The translations under genes and the position numbers were made by a program. This document shows positions 7,607 through 15,700 of a stretch of DNA of 38,039 nt, piece by piece. Each line of letters starts with the position of its first letter. Position 1 is the stretch's first letter. The DNA is from Sanguibacter inulinus (GTDB taxonomy: Bacteria > Actinomycetota > Actinomycetes > Actinomycetales > Cellulomonadaceae): contig NZ_JACBYE010000043.1 of the NCBI RefSeq assembly GCF_013415325.1, positions 1 through 38,039 on the forward strand, in the 5' to 3' direction. Below the pieces are notes generated by a model. It was not told the DNA's origin. It made no database searches and worked only from the letters and a program-made list of their open reading frames with translations.

Positions 7607-8581
7607 ATGCCCGACGAGCCCTACGCCGACTATCTCCTCACCTACTTCACCGGCGAGGACCACGCCGGTGGTGAGCAGGTGAGGTTCGCCGTGAGCCGCG
7701 GCGGCGACCCGCTGCGCTGGGACACCCTGGCAGGGGGCGAGGCCGTCCTCACCTCGGGCCTGGGCACGGGCGGCGTCCGCGACCCCTTCCTCGTGCGCAG
7801 GCCGTCGGGCGACGGGTTCTACCTCGTGGCGACCGACCTGCACATCCACCGCAGCCAGGACTGGATGGCCTGCCAGCGCACGGGCAGCCGGTCCCTCGTG
7901 GTGTGGGAGTCCCCCGACCTCGTCACCTGGAGCGAGCCCTGGCTCGCCGAGGTCGCCCCGCCGACGGCTGGGAACGTCTGGGCTCCCGAGGTCACCTGGC
8001 ACGAGGAGACGTCGAGCTACGCGGTGTACTGGGCGTCGATGCTCTACCCGGCCGACGACCCGGAGCACCAGGGCGTCAGCTACAACCGCATGCTCGTCGC
8101 CCGGACCACGGACTTCCGCGAGTTCACGCCCGCGCAGGTGTGGGTCGACCCCGGGCACTCGGTCATCGACTCGACCGTGATCGAGCACGAGGGCACCTTC
8201 TACAGGTTCAGCAAGGACGAGCGCGAGGCACCCACCCCCGGGCTCGACGGCAAGTCTGTGCTGCTCGAGCGCTCCGACGACCTGCTGAGCACCGACTGGG
8301 AGTACGTCACGGGGGCGATCGGCATGTCGACCGACCCCGAGCTCGGCATCCGCCAGGGCGAGGGGCCCACCGTGACCAAGGCGCTCGACCGCGAGCGCTG
8401 GTACCTGTTCATCGACGAGTACGGCATGCGCGGCTACATCCCCTTCGAGACCGACGACCTCGACACCGGGACGTGGACCAAGAGCCCCGGCGCGGAGCTG
8501 CCCGTCGACCCGCGGCACGGCTCGATCGTGCCCATCACCGCGAGCGAGCGGGCGAGGCTCGTGGAGGCCTACGGGGTGTGA
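7607..8581 (+). CDS. Glycoside hydrolase family 43-type protein (intracellular)
   Basis: A 324-residue five-bladed beta-propeller glycosidase of the GH43 clan, which includes arabinofuranosidases, arabinanases and xylosidases. The expected acidic residues appear in order: VRDPF (Asp59, candidate base), WAPEV (Glu128, structural motif of the family), IDST (Asp188, pKa modulator) and GEGP (Glu252, candidate acid). The length suits a single catalytic domain with no carbohydrate-binding module. There is no signal peptide, so it probably acts in the cytoplasm on imported oligosaccharides. AGAAGGA precedes the ATG. No transporter or other sugar gene is adjacent, so the substrate cannot be inferred from context. 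Confidence 0.82.
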   Translation: MPDEPYADYLLTYFTGEDHAGGEQVRFAVSRGGDPLRWDTLAGGEAVLTSGLGTGGVRDPFLVRRPSGDGFYLVATDLHIHRSQDWMACQRTGSRSLVVWESPDLVTWSEPWLAEVAPPTAGNVWAPEVTWHEETSSYAVYWASMLYPADDPEHQGVSYNRMLVARTTDFREFTPAQVWVDPGHSVIDSTVIEHEGTFYRFSKDEREAPTPGLDGKSVLLERSDDLLSTDWEYVTGAIGMSTDPELGIRQGEGPTVTKALDRERWYLFIDEYGMRGYIPFETDDLDTGTWTKSPGAELPVDPRHGSIVPITASERARLVEAYGV

Positions 8582-8727
8582 GGGGGCAGCGGTGGGTGAG
8601 GTACGGCGGGGTCTCAGGTGCCCGGCGGACGGCGGGGAGCGGCGGATCGCGGACCGCGGGTGCGCAGCGTCCTGGCCGAGGTGTGGGACGCCTGCCGGGC
8701 GGGTTGGCCAGGGTCGTCCGGTCTGTC

Positions 8728-8753
8728 GGGTGAAAGCAGGGTAGCCCTCGTCA
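8728..8753 (+). promoter_or_regulatory. Second copy of the motif shared with 3097-3122
   Basis: GGGTGAAAG, then CA, GG, G, TAG, four bases and CGTCA lie here in exactly the spacing of the copy upstream of the surface-protein gene. The LuxR gene starts 73 bases downstream. Shared control of the two genes, possibly by this LuxR protein itself, is inference. Confidence 0.4.
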
Positions 8754-8826
8754 TACTTCGCGTCGTCGCAGGTCAGGCTTCGTAGGATCGGCAGCCTCCC
8801 TGATCTCAGACCTCGAAGGACCCGCC

Positions 8827-11421
8827 GTGCCCACGAGCAGCGAGCGTCCGCGGTGGAGCAGACCGCCGCGGGTGCCGAGCCACCTCATCCCCAAGCCTGA
8901 CGTGTACGGCGTCCTCGACGCCGGGAACGCCGTCACCGTCCTGCGCGCCCCGCAGGGGTACGGCAAGTCCGCGCACGTGAGCGAGTGGCTCGAGCGCACG
9001 GGGCACCCGGCCGTGTGGATGACCGCGCGCCGCACCGAGGTGGCCGACGACTTCTGGTGGTCGATGCTCGAGCTCTTGGTGCACGCGGGGGTCGCGCCCA
9101 GGGCTGGCAGCGGCAGCGTGACCCAGGAGGGCACCGGGGCTGCGCCTGCGCCCGTGTCCCCCGCCGCCGCGGTGCGGGACGCGCTCGCGCGGTGGACCAC
9201 GCCCTTCGTGCTGGTCGTCGACCACGTCGAGAAGGTCCGCACGGCCCGCGTGGACGCCGACCTCGCCCGGATGGTGCGCGCCTCGCCTGCCGTGCGGCTG
9301 GTCCTCTGCAGCCACCTGTCGAGCGACCCCGAGCACCTGGCGCGCCTGGGCATGGATACGGCCTTCGTCGAGGGCCAGTCCCTCGCCCTCACCCCGCGGG
9401 AGATCGCACGGCTCGCCGTCTCCCTCGACGCCGTGCTCGCCGACGGGGTCGTCCAGGGGCTGCACGACGACCTCTGGGGGTGGCCCGGTCTGGTCCGTGG
9501 TCTGCTCACGGCGTCGATCGGCACGGGCGAGGTGCCCCGGGCCGGCTGGGAGACCCTCGGCCCGTTGTTCGGCAACCGGTCGATCGACGGGTCTCCGGGC
9601 TCGCTCTTCGTCGTGGCCACGACCGTCGTCGACGAGCTCACCGTCGACCTCGCCCGGTCGCTCACCGGGAACGAGTCGGCCGAGACGATCCTCGAGACCC
9701 TCGAGGCCAGCGGTCTCGCGCGGTCCAGACCCGGTCCCCAGGGGCGCGTCTGGACGTACATGCCGCTGCTGCGCTCGCTGTCGACCTCCGGGTGGCCCAA
9801 GATCAGCTCGCTCGTGACCGACGCGCACAGGCAGGCCTCGCGCGTGCTCGCCGACGACCCGGCCCGCGCCCTGCACCACGCCGTCGCCGCGCAGGACTGG
9901 GACCGGGTCGTGGAGGTCGTCGACTCCGGATGGGTGCGGCTCGTGACGGACGCGCCGACAGCCCTCGGCGAGGCCCTCGAGCAGCTGCCCGCGGACCGCT
10001 TCCGGGCGATGCCGCGCCTCCTCATGGTCCGCGACGTGCTGCTCGGGTCACGCAACGACACGATCACGGCGCTGACCGTCCCGTGGCCCGAGCCGCACGA
10101 GGATCTCGACGAGTCGGCGCTGCGGGACGTGGTCGGGGTCGCCGTCGGGCAGATCATCGCGGACCGGCGTGCCCAGCGCTTCGAGGCCGCTGCGGAGACG
10201 GCCACCCGGATGGTCGACGCGCTGCGCGACGACCAGGGCCGGTACAGGCCGGGGACGGACGACGTCCTGCCCTTCCTGCTGCTGCACGCGGGTATCGCCC
10301 AGCTCGCCGCCGGCAGGCTCGACGCCGCGACAGACGACCTGCTCGCCTGCACCTGGGCCGGGACGGGCGGGGACCTCGAGCTCGTGGCCCGCACCGCGAT
10401 CGAGACCGTCGCACTGATCGACGCCGTGCGCGGCTCGAACCAGCGCGCCCACGAGCACCTGGCCGTCGGGGCGACCCTCGCCGAGGCTCCCGAGCACCTC
10501 GCGCTCACGATGGACCTCGCCGCCCCGGCCGCCCGGGCCTTCCTCGCGATCGACACCCTCGACCTCGACGCGGCCGAGCGGCACCTCGCAGACCTCCCGG
10601 CCCAGGGCACGATCGAGCACCAGCGCCATGCCGCCTGGTACCTCGTCGACCTGGCGCGCGCGATGGTCTGCGCGCTCCGCGGTGACACGGACGGTGCGCT
10701 CACCACCCTCGAGAACGCCATGGTCTCGGCGGGCCACCGCCTCGTGGTCCCCTCCTTGGCCCACACGGTCCTCACCTCGACCCTCGCCCGGGTGCTCGCG
10801 TGCAGCGGCAACCCGACCCGGGCGACCAACCTCACCGTCGAGCACCCTGGGCTGCGCGGCGACGCCGCCCTGCGGTCCAGGCTCGTCCTCGACGCGGGCG
10901 ACGCCGTCGGAGCCGTCGAGATCTGCACCACCGCGCTCTGGCGCGAGGCCCCGAGCCCCCGCGAGCGCGTCACCGTGCTGCTCGTCGACATGGAGGCCCG
11001 CGACGTCCTCGGCGACGCAGACGGTGCTCGGTCGGCGCTGCGCCGCGCCGTCCAGACCTCCGGACCGGAGCTGCTCCACCCCTATGCGCTGACCGACCGC
11101 GCGGTGCTCGAGAGGGTCGCCGCGCAGGTGCCCGAGGCCGCAGAGGTCATGGAGCGGCTGCGGGCCGCGGCCATCCCGGCACGCGTCGCGCAGCGCGTGC
11201 CTGTCGTCGAGCTCTCCGAGCGCGAGGTCGCCGTGCTCCACGAGCTTGCGACGGGTGCGCCTGTCGACCTGGTCGCCCAGCAGCTCTTCGTGTCGGTCAA
11301 CACCGTGAAGAGCCAGCTGCGCTCGCTCTACCGCAAGCTCGGCGTGACCAGCCGCGGCGCGGCCCTCGCCGAGGGCGCCAGGCTGGGGTTCCTCGGTCAG
11401 GACCGGGCTGGGGACGCGTAG
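8827..11421 (+). CDS. LuxR-family regulator with N-terminal MalT-like ATPase
   Basis: An 864-residue regulator of the large ATP-binding LuxR (LAL/MalT-like) type. The N-terminal NTPase domain has Walker A APQGYGKS (41-48) and a Walker B-like FVLVVDHVEK (127-136). The middle 450 residues are helical, TPR-like repeats that in MalT sense the ligand. The C-terminus (795-856) is a LuxR DNA-binding domain (ELSEREVAVLHELATG and recognition helix SVNTVKSQLRSLYRKLGV). Translation starts at GTG 8827, with AAGGA 7-11 bases upstream. It stands alone between GH43 and a convergent cyclase-like gene. The motif at 8728 is shared with the surface-protein gene at 3216, so it may control that gene or itself. 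The inducer is unknown. Confidence 0.85.
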   Translation: MPTSSERPRWSRPPRVPSHLIPKPDVYGVLDAGNAVTVLRAPQGYGKSAHVSEWLERTGHPAVWMTARRTEVADDFWWSMLELLVHAGVAPRAGSGSVTQEGTGAAPAPVSPAAAVRDALARWTTPFVLVVDHVEKVRTARVDADLARMVRASPAVRLVLCSHLSSDPEHLARLGMDTAFVEGQSLALTPREIARLAVSLDAVLADGVVQGLHDDLWGWPGLVRGLLTASIGTGEVPRAGWETLGPLFGNRSIDGSPGSLFVVATTVVDELTVDLARSLTGNESAETILETLEASGLARSRPGPQGRVWTYMPLLRSLSTSGWPKISSLVTDAHRQASRVLADDPARALHHAVAAQDWDRVVEVVDSGWVRLVTDAPTALGEALEQLPADRFRAMPRLLMVRDVLLGSRNDTITALTVPWPEPHEDLDESALRDVVGVAVGQIIADRRAQRFEAAAETATRMVDALRDDQGRYRPGTDDVLPFLLLHAGIAQLAAGRLDAATDDLLACTWAGTGGDLELVARTAIETVALIDAVRGSNQRAHEHLAVGATLAEAPEHLALTMDLAAPAARAFLAIDTLDLDAAERHLADLPAQGTIEHQRHAAWYLVDLARAMVCALRGDTDGALTTLENAMVSAGHRLVVPSLAHTVLTSTLARVLACSGNPTRATNLTVEHPGLRGDAALRSRLVLDAGDAVGAVEICTTALWREAPSPRERVTVLLVDMEARDVLGDADGARSALRRAVQTSGPELLHPYALTDRAVLERVAAQVPEAAEVMERLRAAAIPARVAQRVPVVELSEREVAVLHELATGAPVDLVAQQLFVSVNTVKSQLRSLYRKLGVTSRGAALAEGARLGFLGQDRAGDA

Positions 11422-11498
11422 GACGAAGACCGCGCGGAGCCGCAGGCGACCAGCAGGTCTCGCTGCGGGCCGCTCTCCTCGGGCAGAGGGCTGGGTGC

Positions 11499-11536
11499 TC
11501 GGGCGACGTCTCAGTCCTCGGGCGACGTCTCAGTCC
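11499..11536. repeat. 19-bp perfect tandem duplication at a gene 3' end
   Basis: TCGGGCGACGTCTCAGTCC occurs at 11499-11517 and again at 11518-11536. The second copy includes the stop and last codons of the minus-strand cyclase-like gene, so the duplication looks like a copy of that gene's end placed just beyond it. Confidence 0.9.
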
Positions 11537-12528
11537 TCGCGGTGCGCGTCCCACCAGTCGAGGACGCGGATGCCGTGCAGCGTGAGCCACCTCGACGGTT
11601 CCCCGGCCGGCACGTCGACCTCGAACCACACCCGCCCGGGGTGGCGGCGCTCCTGGGTCCACGTCCCGTCGGGCTGGCGCGCTGCCCGGACCACCTCGAC
11701 GGCCTCGGCGAGGCGCGGGTCGGGCGGTTCGGCGTCGTGCAGCGACGCCGAGCGAAAGTGGTCGAGGGCGTTGAGCACGCTGTAGAAGGACCTGAACGGG
11801 TACGCGAAGCGGGTCACCCACGGAGCGATCAGCTCCCCTGTCGAGAGCCTGCGCAGCAGGTGCCGCTCGAGCAGGTACTCCTCCCCGGCGCGCCGGGCCG
11901 CCCGCAGCGAGGCCACGAGCTCCGGGGGCGTCCCTGGGACGGCTGCCTTCTCGTAGCCCAGCAGCCCCTTGACGGCGTTGAGCGTCGAGTGCACGGAGGA
12001 CCGCGTGGCCCCGTCGACCCACTCGCAGTTCCAGCCGCCGTCGGCCAGCTGGTGCTCGACGAACCACCGGGCGATCCCCGAGACGTCAGCCCCGAGCCAC
12101 GCGCCGTTCTCGAGGGTGAAGGCGTTGATGCACACGTCGACCTCGCCGCCCCAGTACGGCAGGTCGTCGTACTCCCAACGGCACACGGCGTCGAGACGCT
12201 CAGCGGTCCCGGCGAGGACGTCGGGGTCGAGCCCCCACTCGCGCAGCGACACGAGGGACCAGGTGGTCGCGGTCCACGGCTGCCCGGCGCCCGGGGCCGC
12301 CTCAGGTCCCTGGAAGTCGAAGCCCGCCGGGAAGAACGCGCCCCCGGCCCAGCGTCCGTCGTCGTCCTGGAGCGCGAGCAGCCGCGCGCCGAAGCCCTCG
12401 GTCGCGACGCGCGCCCGCGTGGGTTCCCACACGGCCGGAGGCGCACCGGCGAGGTCACGCTCGACCTGCCAGCGCAGGGCGGGGTCGGAGTCGAGCAGCC
12501 ACGGCAGGAGGTCGTCGTCGATCGCCAT
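11530..12528 (-). CDS. Squalene-cyclase-like (prenyltransferase repeat) protein
   Basis: A 332-residue alpha-toroid protein. Three QW-like repeats typical of the squalene-hopene cyclase/prenyltransferase superfamily are visible: QDDDGRW (54-60), QLADGGW (160-166) and RQPDGTW (284-290). Full-length cyclases have over 600 residues and a DxDD catalytic motif; neither is present, so this is a single-barrel relative of unknown activity rather than a hopene synthase. There is no signal peptide or membrane span. It is a single gene, convergent with the LuxR gene, its 3' end carried in a tandem duplication. The start ATG at 12528 has only a weak upstream purine run. Family membership is clear from the repeats; function is not. 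Confidence 0.68.
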   Translation of the reverse strand: MAIDDDLLPWLLDSDPALRWQVERDLAGAPPAVWEPTRARVATEGFGARLLALQDDDGRWAGGAFFPAGFDFQGPEAAPGAGQPWTATTWSLVSLREWGLDPDVLAGTAERLDAVCRWEYDDLPYWGGEVDVCINAFTLENGAWLGADVSGIARWFVEHQLADGGWNCEWVDGATRSSVHSTLNAVKGLLGYEKAAVPGTPPELVASLRAARRAGEEYLLERHLLRRLSTGELIAPWVTRFAYPFRSFYSVLNALDHFRSASLHDAEPPDPRLAEAVEVVRAARQPDGTWTQERRHPGRVWFEVDVPAGEPSRWLTLHGIRVLDWWDAHRED

Positions 12529-12694
12529 GCGGGCGACGCTACCCCTCGCCCGTCGCCGCGACGAGGGGGCGGGTGGAGCCGCTGGTCAGGGGGATGACGG
12601 GGGTCTCACCCCGGGATTCACCCTGGACCTGAGCGCATCTCAAGGTGGCGCTGGTGCCATGGATCGGTGCCCCGTCCTGAGCGGCACGCCTTGC

Positions 12695-12722
12695 CTCAGC
12701 CGGTCGGCTCGACCGGCGAAAG
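12695..12722 (+). promoter_or_regulatory. FliA-type (sigma-28 family) promoter of the large adhesin
   Basis: CTCA (12695-12698), 16 bases, GGCGAA (12715-12720). This matches the CTCA-N15-17-GCCGAA pattern of actinobacterial FliA-family promoters except for one base. The spacer ends in CTCGACC, as does that of the similar promoter at 24826. Predicted transcription starts only about 10 bases before the ATG at 12738, with GGAG at 12728-12731, so the leader would be very short. Confidence 0.55.
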
Positions 12723-12737
12723 CCCCCGGAGCACCTC

Positions 12738-15700
12738 ATGCCGCACCCTTCCACGCCCCTGCCCGGACTCTCCGTCCGCCCGACGCAGGACGGGAGGGGG
12801 CGACGCCGCGCCCGGACCGTCGCCGTGTCGATCATGCTCGCGCTCGTCGGGCTGACGCTGCCACCCGTGGCGGCCGTCGCGGCCGACGAGCCTGCCGTGA
12901 GCCAGACGCTCGCACCGAGCCCCGCACCGGCGCCGGCTCCCTCGACGACCGCCGACGAGACGGGACTGGCTCCGGAGGGGGCCGTGGACACGCGGTCCAC
13001 CGACGAGCCTGCGCCTGCCGCGACCGCCCCCGAGGCCCCGGGAGCCACCGAGGGCACAGACCCCAACGACGCCCCGGCCCAGCGCCAGGGCGCGGTCATC
13101 GCTGCGGACCTCCCGACGAGCCAGGTGAACGTCACCAAGACGAACGACGTCGTGGGTGCACTCACCCCCGGCAAGGAGTTCACCTACCAGATCACCGTCA
13201 AGTGCTCCGGCCTCACCGTCGACTGCGTCGACGAGACCGTGACCGACGTGCTGCCCGCGGGCCTCGACGTGACGAGCCTGCCGCCGTCGACCCCCTCGCG
13301 GACCGTCACCTACGACGAGACGACCCGTGAGCTCACCGTCCAGTTCGTCGACGCGCTGCAGGAGCCCGTCGGCGAGAAGGGCCTGACCGCAGGCTCGGCC
13401 GTCAACCTCACGATCGGCATGCGTCTGCCGGCCGACACCACGCTGCTCGACGGCAGCACGGTCTCGAACACCGCGACGGTCGTCGCCGAGAACGCCGAGC
13501 CGCACTCCTCCACCTCCGACCTCGTCGTCTCCGTCCCGCGCGTCGTGACACCCGTCGCGACGAAGCGCTGGGACAGCCCCGCCAACGTCGCGGGCACAGG
13601 GTCCACGAGCACGATCGTGCTCGGGGTCCGCAACACCTCGTCGACCTCGGCCGAGGTGACCGAGCTGTCCGTCAGCGACAGCACCCCCACGACCTTCGAG
13701 CACTTCGACCTCACCGACGCCACGCTCCTGACCCTCCCGGCCGGCGCGACCACGGCCCAGCTCTTCGTGGTCGTCGACGGTGCCGAGGTGCCGGCCGGCC
13801 AGCTCACGGCCCCCGGCGCCTTCGACCTGCCCGCGGGCGTGGACGCGACCGCCGTCACCGGGGCGCGCATCGCCTTCACCGCAGGCGGGGCCGCGCTCCC
13901 CTACGACGCGACCGGCGGGTCGGTCTCCCTCGACATGGTCCTGCGCGACACGCTCCGCTCGACAGGCGAGCCGCTGCGCCCCAGCAGCCGGATCATCGTG
14001 GACAACTGCGCTGTCCCCGGCGCCGTCGACGCCGTCGCCGGTCCGTCGACAGGGACGCAGGTCTGCGCGAGCACGCAGATCCTCCCCGACACCCTCGTCC
14101 TCGGCGCGACCAAGGACTACTTCCCCGACACCGACGCCAGCTACACCGAAGACACCGGTGAGCACGCGGTGATCGGCCACGACTCCCCGGTGACCGCGAT
14201 CGTCTCGATCACCAACCGGTCCCCCTTCAAGATCGCCGAGATCGTCGTCCGCGAGCCGCACAGCGCCCCGGTCGGAGACCCGAGCGCGAGCGAGCTCGAG
14301 AAGCTCGACGTCGCGCAGGTGCGCTGGGTGCTGCCGCAGGGTGGCACGAGCGCCCAGGTGCTCGTCACCTACGCCGACGGCACCATGACCGAGCAGACGT
14401 ACACGGCAGACGGCACCGCCCCGACCGAGGCAGGCAAGCGCGTCACCGGCGTGACCATCACCTACTCGGGCCGCGACGCCGACGGCAACCCCAGCATCGC
14501 CGAGAGCGCGACAGCCCGGCTCGGCATCCACGGCACGCTCAACGACCTGGTGACCGACGACGACCTGGCCGACGGCACCAGCCCCTTCGTGCTCAACGTC
14601 GCCGGGTACACAGGATCAGCCGGCCGCACCGACAGCACAGGCACCACCTCCGGGACCGTCTCGGGGCACCTCGAGGTCGAGACCGCGAACCCGAGCCTCG
14701 GCGGCACCAAGACCGTCGGCCAGACCTCGGTCCCCGAGGACCAGCCGATCCCCTTCACGCTGCGGGTGGTCAACAACGGCAACATCGCCCTCGTCTCCCC
14801 GGTCGTCTCCGACCCCCGCACCGAGCCTGACGGCACGCCCGTCGCGGCAGGCAACCCCTTCGACTCGCTCCGCCTCACGAGCGCCTCGGTCGACAAGTCC
14901 GCCAGCACCCCCGGGGTGGCCATCGAGGTCTACGACCCTGTCGCCGCGGCCTGGGTCGCGTACACGGGCGTCGCAGCCGACGTCCTCGAGCGCGCGACAG
15001 GCGTCCGCGCCCGGATGGACGGCGAGCTCACGCCCACCAAGGGCTTCACGCTCAACCTGCGCACCGAGCGCCGCCCCGGTGTCCCCGACGGCGTCGTCAT
15101 CACCAACTGCTACACCCCGACCGCGGGCGGCTACGTCGGCACCGAGGCGTGCTCTCCGCAGATCGAGACCGGCCCGGCCAACGACGCCGGCTCGCTCAAC
15201 AAGTCGATCGCCCCGGCGACGCTCCCCGAGTGGGTCCCCGGGCTCTCCCAGCAGACCGCGACGGTCACGCTCACGGCCCGCAACACCGGCAACATGAGCA
15301 TGAAGTCGCTCCAGATGACCGACCAGGACCCCGACTTCTTCGACGCCGTCGACTTCCGCACCTTCACAGGGCTCCGCATGCCGGCCGGCGCGGACCGCGT
15401 CCAGGTCGACGCCTTCTCCGGCGGCGCCTGGGTGACAGGCACGCCGCGGACCACGGCCGTCCTGCCGAACGGCGTCAGCGCCGCGTCGGTCACCGGGCTG
15501 CGCGCTACCTTCACGTCGACGAGCGCCGTCAACGACGGCTACATGCTCACGCCGTGCGAGGACACCATGTGCTCGGGCCGCCTGCTCTTCACGGTGAGCC
15601 CGCGCCAGCACCCGCGCAGCGACGCCACGGCCGAGGTCCCTGCCACGCTGACCAACACCGTCAGCGCCAGGTACCACACCTTCCTCAACCCGGTCTCGGG

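Noticed and set aside
8751-10991. A 746-codon minus-strand open frame opposite the LuxR gene
   Set aside because: Ser/Arg/Thr-rich translation with no domain, lying entirely against a gene with clear ATPase and HTH motifs.
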